Of a stretch of 64,000 nt of DNA, positions 40,854 through 51,243 are shown in pieces. Origin of the DNA: Rhynchopus sp. YZ270_cl-10 (Eukaryota; Euglenozoa; Diplonemea; Diplonemida; Diplonemidae). The position numbers and the translations under genes are program-made. Numbering within the stretch: the stretch's first letter is position 1; every line of letters starts with the position of its first letter. A model generated the notes under the pieces. It was not told the origin of the DNA. It saw nothing but the letters and a program-made list of their open reading frames with translations, and did not search any database. The stretch lies in contig OZ037932.1 of the NCBI GenBank assembly GCA_964035575.1, positions 248,001-312,000 on the forward strand, read 5' to 3'.

Positions 40854-41242
40854 ACACAGTACACAGTACACAGTACACAGTACACAGTACACAGTACACA
40901 GTACACAGTACACAGTACACAGTACACAGTACACAGTACACAGTACACAGTACACAGTACACAGTACACAGTACACAGTACACAGTACACAGTACACAGT
41001 ACACAGTACACAGTACACAGTACACAGTACACAGTACACAGTACACAGTACACAGTACACAGTACACAGTACACAGTACACAGTACACAGTACACAGTAC
41101 ACAGTACACAGTACACAGTACACAGTACACAGTACACAGTACACAGTACACAGTACACAGTACACAGTACACAGTACACAGTACACAGTACACAGTACAC
41201 AGTACACAGTACACAGTACACAGTACACAGTACACAGTACAC
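40854..41242. repeat. (TACACAG)n heptamer array, about 55 copies
   Basis: Essentially perfect for 389 bases. Confidence 0.98.
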
Positions 41243-41840
41243 CCGACGGCGGACCGCCCCCCATAGCACATTTTTGCGGTGCACGGGCGTACGGGATTAG
41301 TATCTTTTTTTGAGAGAACCCAAGAGCGGCCAGGTCCTGGACAAGTACGTTGTGCTTTGAGACCTACAAACTGTCTGGGGTGGTGGGACCTCGGGGCGAA
41401 GGGTGCTTCCCGGGACCCCAATATCCTACCACAAGGAGCTCGAGTCGTGCATGGAATGCAGGGTACTCTGAGCCGATCACTTCCACAACTCCCAGATCCC
41501 AAGACCTCCACGGGGGGCAGGCCTCCACGGAAACCCGCGACCGCCGACACCTTAGCTCCGTACTGCCTCTGTCTGTAACCTGCCGGTCCCCCACCTACCT
41601 ACGCTTTTTGTGGTGTCTTTTTACGACGGTGGGGCTTTGCAGTGCAGTCAACGCCGACGGAGCGAGACTCGATTGTGACCGGGTGAAAAGGGAACCTTAG
41701 CCAGCGCTAACCAGCGGCAGTTTTGACTCAGGGAGGAGTTTCTCACCGCAGACTGGCGACACACCCCCACTTTTTCGGGGTGGCTGCATTCCTCTTCGGA
41801 ACGGGGTGTTCCATCCTATTTTTAAAAACGTTTGGCTGAG
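41243..41840. other. GC-rich unique segment between two arrays
   Basis: About 600 bases, clearly more GC-rich than the surrounding block, with an open plus-strand frame of 99 residues at 41279-41578 that resembles nothing I know. CGGACCGCCCCCC and GGCGACACACCCCCAC occur near its two ends. It could be cargo, a non-coding RNA or an older insertion. Confidence 0.4.
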
Positions 41841-42064
41841 TACACAGTACACAGTACACAGTACACAGTACACAGTACACAGTACACAGTACACAGTACA
41901 CAGTACACAGTACACAGTACACAGTACACAGTACACAGTACACAGTACACAGTACACAGTACACAGTACACAGTACACAGTACACAGTACACAGTACACA
42001 GTACACAGTACACAGTACACAGTACACAGTACACAGTACACAGTACACAGTACACAGTACACAG
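41841..42064. repeat. (TACACAG)n heptamer array, about 32 copies
   Basis: Same unit and orientation as 40854-41242. It passes without a break into the pentamer array. Confidence 0.98.
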
Positions 42065-42665
42065 TACAGTACAGTACAGTACAGTACAGTACAGTACAGT
42101 ACAGTACAGTACAGTACAGTACAGTACAGTACAGTACAGTACAGTACAGTACAGTACAGTACAGTACAGTACAGTACAGTACAGTACAGTACAGTACAGT
42201 ACAGTACAGTACAGTACAGTACAGTACAGTACAGTACAGTACAGTACAGTACAGTACAGTACAGTACAGTACAGTACAGTACAGTACAGTACAGTACAGT
42301 ACAGTACAGTACAGTACAGTACAGTACAGTACAGTACAGTACAGTACAGTACAGTACAGTACAGTACAGTACAGTACAGTACAGTACAGTACAGTACAGT
42401 ACAGTACAGTACAGTACAGTACAGTACAGTACAGTACAGTACAGTACAGTACAGTACAGTACAGTACAGTACAGTACAGTACAGTACAGTACAGTACAGT
42501 ACAGTACAGTACAGTACAGTACAGTACAGTACAGTACAGTACAGTACAGTACAGTACAGTACAGTACAGTACAGTACAGTACAGTACAGTACAGTACAGT
42601 ACAGTACAGTACAGTACAGTACAGTACAGTACAGTACAGTACAGTACAGTACAGTACAGTACAGT
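42065..42665. repeat. (TACAG)n pentamer array, about 120 copies
   Basis: Pure pentamer, related to the heptamer by loss of AC. It ends at AGTGCAGTAG. Confidence 0.98.
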
Positions 42666-43246
42666 GCAGTAGTCCTGTCGGGTGGTGTACCATTTTTTCC
42701 CCCAGAGCAACTTAGGTGTAATTGTGGTTAATTGTGTGTACGTGTGTTTGATAACTAGTGGGGGTAATTCTTGCTCAGAATATGGCCCCGACGTGTACGT
42801 GTGTGTACTTGTGCTGAAAGTGTGCTGAAATTGTGCCTAATATAGGCACAGTTCAGGTGAGTATGGTGCTAGTTGCGCCCAGCTGTGTTTTGAGTAAAAC
42901 GGTACAAAAAACAGGGAAACAAGTGGTAGTGCCACTGGTACAAAACTTTTCTAGCGAAGCCACGGTACGCAACATTTTGGGTAGAGCTGTGGGCTACCGC
43001 TAGTAATTTTTAGCTGCGTCGCAGGCGCACGGTACGCTACTTTCTTGAGAGTTGTGAACATGTTGAAAAAAAAAAAGGCAACAAACGAACACGCCGCGGA
43101 CTTCCGTCGTCCTCCTCCGCACAGGGGGTGGGGTGGTACGGCCAGCTTGACTCACAGACCCACGCTAGCTAGCCCTCTGCACAGCACACTTTACCTGACC
43201 AGTCCTGCAAAAACCCTGGAAAAAAACACCCCCCTTTTTTTCCCTC

Positions 43247-43460
43247 CAATTCACAACTCTTCACAACTGTTCACAACTCTTCACAAATCTTCACAACATC
43301 TGTGTTTTTTTCATCCAAATTTTCATTTCAATTCACAACTCTTCACAACTATTCACAACTATTCACAACTCTTCACAATTCTTCACAAAAAAATGGCCAA
43401 AAATTATGTTGTGAAAACTTGTGAAAACTTGTGAAGATTGGTGAAGATTGGTGAAAATTT
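43247..43460. repeat. Right subterminal decamer arrays
   Basis: TTCACAACTC-type units from 43249 and again from 43329. The inverse GTGAAAACTT/GTGAAGATTG units follow to 43460, next to the right TIR. Confidence 0.9.
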
Positions 43461-43488
43461 GTATTTTCCGATACCCCGGAACACACCA

Positions 43489-43557
43489 TTTTGATAAATT
43501 GTTGGAGTAGTGTAGTTGCCTCAGTTGCGTTGCCACAGTATGTGCAATCTCCACTTT
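43489..43557 (+). repeat. R4 copy abutting the large element
   Basis: TTTTGATAAATTGTTGGAGT, TTGCCTCAGTTGCGTTGCC, GTGCAATCTCCAC. The element's right 5-bp flank is the first part of this repeat, so insertion was probably into an R4. Confidence 0.85.
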
Positions 43558-43576
43558 ACAAAATAAATATTTGATT

Positions 43577-43640
43577 TTTTTTTTGATAATCTGTTGGTTT
43601 AGTACAGCCCGCCATTCAGACAGTCTTCACTATCCACAAG
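43577..43640 (+). repeat. R4-like variant
   Basis: TTTTTGATAATCTGTTGGTT, TAGTACAGCCCGCCATTC. Similar head, different middle. A shorter relative lies at 47086. Confidence 0.5.
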
Positions 43641-44085
43641 AATAGCCATTTTTGCTTTTTGCTTTTTTGTCGATGGTGTTGTTGTGTTGATAAATCTGTT
43701 AAATTAGTTTAGCGGTCCTATGGGTTTGCCGTGTCGGGGTCAAGATATATGATGTAATTTTTTGCTTTTTTTGTTGTTGTTTTCCCCTCACCCCACAACA
43801 CCACATAAGATGAAATGTATGACTTGACTTGTGGTTCTCCATTTGGCTTCACCGTTGGCCTACGGCGCAACCACAAAACCACAGGCCAGGTCCTTTACTT
43901 TCACCAGTCATGCACATAAGAATCAGCCGCGCGTATTACTGTTTTCAAACAAACCCACATAGACCACTCATAGTTCTACTCAGTTCCAGGTTGGGGTGGA
44001 GCGTAAAGGAATGGAGACCCGAGAGATCTCCTCATAAATTTAGAAAAAGGTTAAGAGCGCCTCACAGTGCTTTTGTTTTTACCTT
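43641..44085. other. Spacer, no gene recognised
   Basis: Mixed composition. One 88-residue plus-strand frame without recognisable features. Confidence 0.35.
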
Positions 44086-44087
44086 TT

Positions 44088-44156
44088 TTTTTTGATAAAT
44101 TGTTGTAGTGTAGGTTGCCTCGGTTGTGTTGCCACAGTTGTGCAATCTCCACTTTT
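44088..44156 (+). repeat. R4 copy
   Basis: TTTTTTTGATAAATTGTTGT, AGTGTAGGTTGCC, TCGGTTGTGTTGCCACAG, GTGCAATCTCCAC. Confidence 0.85.
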
Positions 44157-44488
44157 TTGAAGTGTATGAAATGTAAGGAGAGAAAAGAGATAAAGTGGAA
44201 AAGTGCAAAACGACCTGTAGACGCAGAGCACTGAGAAAAAGAAAGAATTTTTAAAAAAAGATGGGGGGGGAAAGGCGATCCCACGAAACACCTCACAACA
44301 CACAGTCTCTATGATTCCATGTGGGGGCGGTGGCTGTGTGTCTGCAAAAAAAAAAGAAGAAAAAAATGGGGGGGAACAAATCCCGCAATATCATGGAAAG
44401 GAAACGTTTGAATGATGAAGGTGTCTTGTCGTTTTTTTTTTTTTTTGGAGAGAAAAAAAATAACATAAAACGGTATTTCAATATACCC

Positions 44489-44538
44489 TCTATTCTACTG
44501 AATAGAAGGTATAATAGGGTGCACTAAATGTAACCCAA
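44489..44538 (+). repeat. R9 copy 2
   Basis: CTATTCTACTGAATAGAAGG, TATAATAGGGTGCACTAAAT: one inserted A relative to copy 1 at 37082. Confidence 0.8.
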
Positions 44539-45145
44539 ACTGAAAAGGTTAAAGGAAAACCTCTCACTGCGCCTTAAATCCTCAAGAGAGAGGTTTGGGG
44601 CACTTTGTCGACAATAGACACCCGCAACGATCTTTTGTTTCTGGCGATACCGCAGAATATTTTGTTGGAGCACAAAATAATGCCAAGATAATTTTTTTTT
44701 TTAAAGAGACAGAGCAAAACCCAGAATTGAACCCCTTTATCACTCACCCTTATCCTAGGAGCTAATTTTGGCACCTTTTTTTTTTGGGTATCTATGCTCT
44801 CTTCATAACAGTAAGTAAAAAAAAAACCCCCCTTCCCCTTCCCCCCTCCCCCATATAGCTGTGGTGTTAGTCGTTGAGGTAAAATGAGGTGGGTGGGTGG
44901 GTGGGTGGGAAATAAGAAACGGGGGTGGTGGTGAAGGAAGGGGTGCGGTTAAGGAGAGAAAGAGTCCCTACTCTTTACCTTACGCAAAACCAAAAAAAAA
45001 GAAGAAGAAAAAGAACCCCTTCACGTTCCCAGAAAGAAGGAGAGATCAAAGTATTATGCTGGAACAAAGAGAGTAGCTAAAAATTGAACAACACGAAGGC
45101 CGAAAACTGTCGTGTTCACCTGACCAAAAAAAAAAAAAGAAGAAA

Positions 45146-45216
45146 AACGAGATAAATTGTTGGAGTAGTGTAGTTGCCTCGGGTTGTGTTGCCACAGTGT
45201 GTGCAATCTCCACTGT
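45146..45216 (+). repeat. R4 copy
   Basis: GATAAATTGTTGGAGTAGTG, CGGGTTGTGTTGCCACAG, GTGCAATCTCCAC: close to consensus. Confidence 0.88.
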
Positions 45217-45367
45217 TTTGTTGGACTCCTTTTTGCTTAAAAGGACGCAGTACACCACAGTCAAATGAGCGTTACTCGACGTGATGATATTTTTATTACT
45301 GCAATACGTCCTCCCACTGACTACCTTGGCCAGAGGAAACCTCTTTGAGGCCAAACATTATTTTTTT

Positions 45368-45477
45368 TTGATTTGACATACAAAGCCCCATCGTGACAGT
45401 GTACGTTGGTGCGTGACCAAAAAAAAAAAGGAGAAAATTGATAGGATGATCCTAAGCCTCTCGTACTTAGTCACTTT
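45368..45477 (+). repeat. R3 followed by R1
   Basis: R3: ATTTGACATACAAAGCCCCA, TCGTGACAGTGTACG. R1: GATAGGATGATCCTAAGC, CTCTCGT, ACTTAGTCAC. Confidence 0.82.
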
Positions 45478-45747
45478 TAAAAAAAGGGGGTAAATTGACG
45501 CTTTTATAAAGTTTTATGCAGAAGCAGTAGTGAAACACGAAAATGTCCGGTCCTCCTACAAAAGGAGATCAGAGATCTGACGACGGTTCTTTTCTTAGGC
45601 GGTGACTCTTGTTGGGGCGGGACTGTTCGTGATTTCACTGTATTTTGTCATCGATACCCCATTTTTCTGAAGGAGAAATATAACTTGGTTTTCGATTTTT
45701 TCGAAATAACAACGCACCCGGGAGGGGGTAAAGAGAATTTTTTTTGA

Positions 45748-45785
45748 CTTGAAATGCAAAGCCCTCTCGACTACCTTCAGGTCTC
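45748..45785 (+). repeat. R3 left part
   Basis: GACTTGAAATGCAAAGCCCT, CTCGACTACC. The right side is lost. Confidence 0.6.
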
Positions 45786-45875
45786 TTCCCTCCCCTTTTT
45801 TTACATTGACACATAAGAGAATGATCAAGATTTTTTTGAAGGATGGAATTGCCCATTTCCTCTTTTGCCTTTTTT

Positions 45876-45939
45876 GATAAATTGTTGTAGTGTAGTTGCC
45901 TCGGTTGTGTTGCCACAGTTTGTGCAATCTCCACTTTTT
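45876..45939 (+). repeat. R4 copy
   Basis: GATAAATTGTTGTAGTGTAG, GGTTGTGTTGCCACAG, GTGCAATCTCCAC. Confidence 0.88.
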
Positions 45940-46169
45940 TTCTTCTTCGAAGAAATTGGCAACACCATACCTTCACTTGGTCACTCAATGAACAAAAGGC
46001 ACCGGAAAAGGAAAAAGAAGATTTCGCTTTTTTTGTCACTTTATTAAAAAGGGTTAGGGCGATGATAGATAAAATGGATCTGTTCGTTGGTCAATAGTGG
46101 CACATGGCAGAGAATAAGGCGAGACTACAAAGGGACTCAGGCAACACTCTTCATTGATTTTTTTTTGCA

Positions 46170-46236
46170 TCTTTGATAAATTGTTGTAGTGCAGTTACCT
46201 CGGGTTGTGTTGCCACAGTTGTGCAATATCCACTTT
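46170..46236 (+). repeat. R4 copy
   Basis: GATAAATTGTTGTAGTGCAG, TTACCTCGGGTTGTGTTGCC, GTGCAATATCCAC. Confidence 0.86.
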
Positions 46237-46239
46237 CTT

Positions 46240-46330
46240 TTTTGTTGTATCGACAATCACCCATATAGGTAGGGTCTGTACACAATGTCACAATGCACCT
46301 GAAGGCTTTGCACCGTACCAGGAACTATGG
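46240..46330 (+). repeat. R6 copy
   Basis: GTTGTATCGACAATCACCC, GGTAGGGTCTGTACACAATG, CTGAAGGCTTTGCACC. Confidence 0.75.
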
Positions 46331-46357
46331 GTCGTAACTATTTAGGGACAGAAATAT

Positions 46358-46429
46358 TCTGGGACGGAACAAAACTGGGACACTTGGGATTATTTTTTGG
46401 GGTGGTCCCACTTTTATTCCGTCCCAGAA
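46358..46429. mobile_element. 72-bp Tc1/mariner-type MITE
   Basis: TTCTGGGACGGAACAAAA..CTTTTATTCCGTCCCAGAA: the TIRs match over about 25 bp with two mismatches. TA on both sides (46356-46357, 46430-46431). It is almost nothing but its two arms. Confidence 0.85.
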
Positions 46430-46447
46430 TAGATCCTACTACAGTTC

Positions 46448-46500
46448 GGTAATACAAAAAGCCCTCACGTGAACAGTACTTTGGTGCATCAGACCCGACT
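46448..46500 (+). repeat. R3 copy
   Basis: GGTAATACAAAAAGCCCTCA, CGTGAACAGTACTTTGG. Confidence 0.7.
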
Positions 46501-46679
46501 GCACGGTGGACCCCAACCATGCAGTGCCCTACATATGACCAAAATGTACATCACATTTACAAAGGAGTGAGAGAGAAAGGAGCGTGAGAAGACACACACA
46601 CAAAATCATTGCAAATATAAGAAACGAAAAACATTAAAAAAGTGGAGTGGAATAAGAAACGAAAAAAATTGAAAAAAAA

Positions 46680-46714
46680 AAGGGTGAACCTAAGCCTCCC
46701 AGGGCTCAGTCACC
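46680..46714 (+). repeat. R1 copy
   Basis: GGGTGAACCTAAGC, CTCCCAGG, GCTCAGTCACC. The leading TAAGATGA is reduced. Confidence 0.75.
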
Positions 46715-46842
46715 AAGAATGAGAACAAGAGAAAGACAGAAGACAGGTTAAGCGCTTTCGCCCATTATCGGGGCGTTCACAGTGTTAAGTGCTTGACTAA
46801 AATAAAAGACGGGTGAAGCACAGTGATTTTTAAAAAAATGAA

Positions 46843-46885
46843 AGATTTATAAAATGAACGTAAGCCATCTGCTTAGTCACCTTAC
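46843..46885 (+). repeat. R1 copy
   Basis: ATTTATAAAATGAACGTAAG, CCATCT, GCTTAGTCACCTT. Confidence 0.8.
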
Positions 46886-46949
46886 AAGAAAAAAAAACGT
46901 GATTGGAAGAAGACGAAAACTGATAAAACACACGGAAAGAAAAAAAAAA

Positions 46950-46986
46950 AGTTGTGAGATGCGTGTTCCCGTCACACATCTAACAA
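46950..46986 (+). repeat. R2 copy
   Basis: TTGTGAGATGCGTGTTCCCG, TCACACATCTAAC: the inner stem is rearranged. Confidence 0.6.
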
Positions 46987-47194
46987 CGTTTTCTAGGGAA
47001 GGGAATCGACAAATCACGTTCTGCAACAATGTCATCCAGAAGGGAGGCCAGGCTGCTTTTAAAATTTCAATTTATTTTTTTTTTGATACTCTGTTTGATA
47101 AAGCCTGTATACACCAATAAGCGACCAGACCTTCACTGAGGGTTCCATCTGAGAGGGGATCATTTCAAAATAAAAAATCAAAAAAAAAAAAAGA

Positions 47195-47292
47195 AACGTT
47201 GTAAGAGTATCAGCATCACATTGCATATGTCAGAAAAAAGATAAGACAGTTTTGGAATAAACGCTGACTCTCGTGCACATACATCTTCAAAG
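47195..47292 (+). repeat. Two degenerate R2 units
   Basis: GTTGTAAGAGTATCAGCATC to TGTCAG, and CTGACTCTCGTGCACATACA to TCTTC, on either side of a short spacer. Confidence 0.45.
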
Positions 47293-47403
47293 AAAAGGCA
47301 GAACAGAGCAGAAATGATTTAGATAACAGAAAAAAAAAGACGCAGTTGTTTTTGTCAAAAACAATACAAAAGACGTCTTTTGATAACACACAAAAAGAAA
47401 GAA

Positions 47404-47503
47404 AAACTTTGATGAATCTAAGCCTCGATTGCTTAGTCACCTTTTTTTAAAAGTTGAAATTGTGCAAACGCCCTACCGTTCATCGGCGGACGCAGACATT
47501 CAA
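47404..47503 (+). repeat. R1 followed by R5
   Basis: R1: CTTTGATGAATCTAAGCCTC, GATT, GCTTAGTCACC. R5: GTTGAAATTGTGCAAACGCC, GGCGGACGCAGACATTC. Confidence 0.7.
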
Positions 47504-48026
47504 AAAAAAACACGTGAAGAGGGAAGGGGAACCAAATGAGGACAACTTTTCATGATAGACGAAAGGAGGGGGTGTATATAAAACGTTTTTTTTTTTTTTC
47601 CCTTTCGTCGAACGAAATCACAAAAAAAAAAAAAAAAAGAAAGAACAAAATGAAAGAAATGCGGGTGGACAAAAAATATATGGTTTGAAAAAGAAGCTTC
47701 AAAAATAGGGGAAATGGGAAGGGGTGGGGGGGAGAAAATAACGTTGTTGGACTAAGGATGCAATAAAGAAATGAAAAAGGAAAAAAGGGCGTCACAGTGC
47801 ACCCCTGCTAGCTCTTCCCTTTTAACAATATAAAACGAGGGGGGGTTTTTTTTTCTAATATTAAACGCTACACATACGTATGGGGTATGGCGAAGGAATT
47901 TAACCTATAATTAATTGAAAAAAAAAAAACACTACATCATTGGGGGACACATCTCACACTTCGTATCACCCTCTAAATCTGATTTCTTTTTTTTTCCCTT
48001 TTTTTTTTTTCAGATTTCCTTTTCTT
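47504..48026. other. A/T homopolymer spacer downstream of the cyclase gene
   Basis: Downstream in the gene-sense direction. Several T and A runs of 12-17 bases, no polyadenylation motif that I would call, no gene. Confidence 0.4.
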
Positions 48027-50947
48027 TTAGATCATATCCGGCATATCAGGGTAATACTCTTCTTCTTCTCCGTCCTCTGTATCCTCAAGATAGTCATTGA
48101 GTTGAGGTATGTCGAAGATTTTGAGTGGGAGTGGTGCGTGGCCGGTTTTGCGGACTTGCACAAGCATACGTTGTGCGAGAATAGCTCCTCTTGCACTCTT
48201 GCAGGTTTCAAGCTTCGCTGCAGCATCAAGAAACTCCCCCTGGTATATCAGGGAAATAACCGAGTTGATCTTTGTGTAGGGGTCGCTGGACTCACCGTGG
48301 TGGATCTGGTACATCCACTCTTCGTCCACTCCTGTGTCCTTTAGGCAGACTAATTCATGCAGCATGGTTAATTTTCCTAACTTTGTGATCACCTTTGTGA
48401 TGGTCCGGAGAATGAAGACGTCTCTCGCTTCGGCAGCGATGCCAGAGTCGCAAATTATCGGCACCTCCCAGGACCGTCCGCACCGTTCGATCATTCTGGC
48501 ATTGCAGGCGACCCCACCAAGCAGTGCGTTTGTTTTAAACCCTGCACATCCAATGTTACCGCAAAGGGCAGACCCATAGGAGACGGCAGAGTTGAGCTGA
48601 AGCGTCTCTTTCCAAGCGTTTTGAAGAAAAATGCAGAATTCTGCCGCTTTCTTCATGTGCGCAACAGTGTGCACAGTGGTGTTGAAACAGACCGCAACAC
48701 GGTCGCCGGAGACGCTGTCGATGATGCCACGGTATTTCTTTGCATTAACCGCAAACATTTCGATGTACATTGCGAGGGTATCTGACAGCTTCGTCGCATC
48801 GTTCCTCTTCTGCAGCACACCACGGAGGTTTGTTACTGCAACAGAAATGCTTCTGAGACGCAGCACCGCGTCGAACACATTCTGTCCGTTCCCCTTCTGC
48901 GGTGGCGTCATAATCACCGGGGTAGTCCCGGTAGAGAGAACGGAAAGGACGGAAGGTGTCAACGACGTGACAACCTCGTGTACGCTCCCTGTGTCCAACG
49001 CGTTCGTAGTGGCATCGTCATCAGTCAACGCGTCGTTCAGGATCGCCTGCGGGAGGTATTGCTTGTACTCAATGAGGTTGGTGGTCATTTTGCAGAAGGC
49101 CTCTTCCATCAGCGCGACCTCGCGAAGGAAGGACGGAGGGCGGAAAAGGTCAATGTCGTCCAAGGTCATGACCGCGACAAGCTGCATATCGTTCATCAGT
49201 TGAATCAAAGGCTGTGTGATACGGTACATCAGAAACACCGTCAGCCCAATGGGGAACAGCGCAGCAGCAACAACAACGATATACAGCACCTCGCGGGCCT
49301 GCCTGAGGTCCTCGTCAATCTCATCCTCGCGTTCCGTTGTGGAGACTCGTGTCTGGCGGGAAGCGTTCTCTACCGCTCCAAGCACATATGCTTTGTCCAC
49401 AACCGAATTAACATGCCAATTCAATCCCATTGCATTGTCAAAAACGTGGACGCTGTGAGGAGAAGGGGGGTGTTTGATGTGTTGTTTCGTAGCTGACGTA
49501 AAAGAAAAATGGTTGTGGTGTGGGGGTATTTTGCATACACAGCATAAAAGACTTCTTCTTCCCCGCTGTCTCCGGTTTTGAGGCAGAATTCGTGGTGCGT
49601 CCCTGACTGGTAGATGTACTCGTAGTAGGAGAGCTTCTCACCGGTGGTGGCGTTGGTGTGCGTCTGCTGGAGGTAGGTCGCTGAGCCTGAGACGATGCTG
49701 TCGGTGCAGTTCACAGCGGACATGGGGACCACGATGCGGCCAATAGGTGTATCCGTCTCAGTCACAGTGCTGTGGTGTTTTGTGGTGTTTGTGGTTATCT
49801 CAAATCAATTTTATTTTTTGGGGGGGTTTTCCACAGAGCAGAAAGGAACCCAAAAAAGTTGGTTGTTGTGTTGATTTTGTGGTGTAGAAAAAAAAGGTGG
49901 GGAGGAGGGGGGAAGCGCATACCTCCCATGCGAGGTGCCCGCCAGATACCCGACATGCTTCCCCGGCTCCGCCCAGTTCTCCCTCACCGTCACAAAGACC
50001 CGCCCTTTGCTTCCTTTTTCGGCCCCGAGCTCGAGGGTGCGGAGGTACTCTGTTACCTTACGTAGATCGGCACCTGCCCAGAAGTTTCCGATCTTCTTCC
50101 CCGAAGAATCCGTGTAAACACATTGACACAGAATCCCTGCATAGCGACCAAGCGAAATCAACGGAAGATACATCGCTTGCCCCACCTCAATCCGGTCATA
50201 CAACATGAAGTACGGCACGTCCATGGTAAACTGCGGATGCACACAAGGTGGTGACAGCACTTTCCCATCCGTTTCAACAGACACACCACTTTCCGGTAAA
50301 CACTCAAACGGAAACGTCAACGCCTCCTGAGGGTACCCAAAGGTATCCCCTCTCCCCTCTGCCATCCCATGCGGCCCGACTGCTTGAATTATATCGCCAA
50401 ACGCAGTGCGAATGCTTGCGGGCAGTCCAGCCTCGATATCATAATCGGTACCATTGTTGAGCACGGAATGGTATTGGTGGTAGGCCCCTCTGGGGCGACC
50501 GAAGGTGTTGTTATTTTCGTAAATTTGAAATAACTGTGTTTTTTCGGTCGCAAAACCTACTCCATCTAGCTGATGAAAACGCGCCATTGCGTGGAACAGC
50601 CGTGTCCTCCAGGAGTAGATGTACTCCCAATTGGAGACATCTTGTGTGTTTTCGGACATCACTTCTGCGCAAACTGAGGACACCAAATCATCGGTCACAC
50701 TATGAAAACCCTCAAGAAGTCGCACCGCAGTATCCGCCTGCTGATTGAGGTAGTCCTCTGTAACAATAATGATAGTCCGCTCTGATGCGGAAAATGCAAT
50801 GTCAAGTGCATCTTGGTAGTTTCGTTTTGTATCAGAAATCGCACTATCCGAGGTAAAGACCGCAAAAGAAGTCGACAAACACGTCACCGCCACAATACAC
50901 ACCACCACAACCGACACCGTCAGCGCCCGCAGTGGGATGGAGACCAT
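48027..50947 (-). CDS. Receptor-type class III nucleotidyl cyclase homologue, three exons
   Basis: Exons 50947-49923, 49769-49539 and 49452-48027 with introns of 153 nt (GTATGC..CACAG) and 86 nt (GTATGC..CACAG) give an unbroken 893-residue protein. An N-terminal membrane helix (about 8-30) and a second (about 474-495) enclose a roughly 440-residue extracellular part rich in Tyr and Asn that resembles a double-Cache sensor. A HAMP/S-helix-like stretch ends in EYKQYLPQAIL. The cyclase fold is at about 618-760: SISVAVTNLRGV, GIIDSVSGDRVAVCFN, YGSALCGNIGCAG, LLGGVACNARMIE. The first metal-binding Asp is Asn627; the second, Asp669, is kept. The NxxxR site is altered (CNARM), so activity is doubtful; it may act as a regulatory subunit or ligand sensor. 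The C-terminal 130 residues are helical, with a Glu-rich tail. Confidence 0.88.
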
Positions 50948-51243
50948 ATTTTTTTTTTTTCACGCACTACCCTCCCCTACACCCCCCGCCACCTTCCCTA
51001 CACCCCCCGTCGGGGCGAGATTGTTACGTAGAATGTCCTAAAAAAACACACTGTTTTTCAGTGTTTTGGTGTAAAAGAAAAGCAGATCTGTGGGTGGGGT
51101 GGGGTGTTGGTGTGAGGGTTTTTTCGCTAATCTATTTGGTTTAAGTAAAGACCGCTGTTAAATTTTCTTTTTTCATCCAGAAAACACCCACAAAAGACCT
51201 CTGCAAGGCGGGCTCACCCCCGAAAAACTACCACGCTAGAGTG

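Larger units (their letters stand above)
39263..43488. mobile_element. 4.2-kb TG..CA inverted-repeat element carrying microsatellites
   Basis: The left end (39263-39299) and the inverse of the right end (43452-43488) share 37 bp with one mismatch, beginning TGGTGTGTTCCGGGGTATCG. Exact 5-bp flank TTTTG lies at 39258-39262 and 43489-43493. Both subterminal regions are arrays of TTCACAACTC-like decamers facing inward. The interior holds a nested 687-bp element, arrays of TACACAG and TACAG totalling about 1.2 kb, a GC-rich unique segment and no frame that looks like a transposase. The very long open frames through the arrays arise because 5- and 7-base units lack stops. It would be mobilised by an enzyme encoded elsewhere, if at all. 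Confidence 0.85.

Noticed and set aside
40854-42731. Very long open frames on both strands (repeated HSTQYTV, YCTVL and similar)
   Set aside because: They are translations of stop-free 5- and 7-base tandem repeats. Equal openness on both strands shows that it is a composition effect.
44821-44950. Regulatory GT-rich element (GGTGGGTGGGTGGGTGGG)
   Set aside because: A simple-sequence run. It could form a G-quadruplex, but nothing ties it to a gene.
49811-49922. C-terminal tail RYALPPSSPPFF on the first cyclase exon
   Set aside because: It is intron read-through; joining 49923 to 49769 restores a continuous protein.
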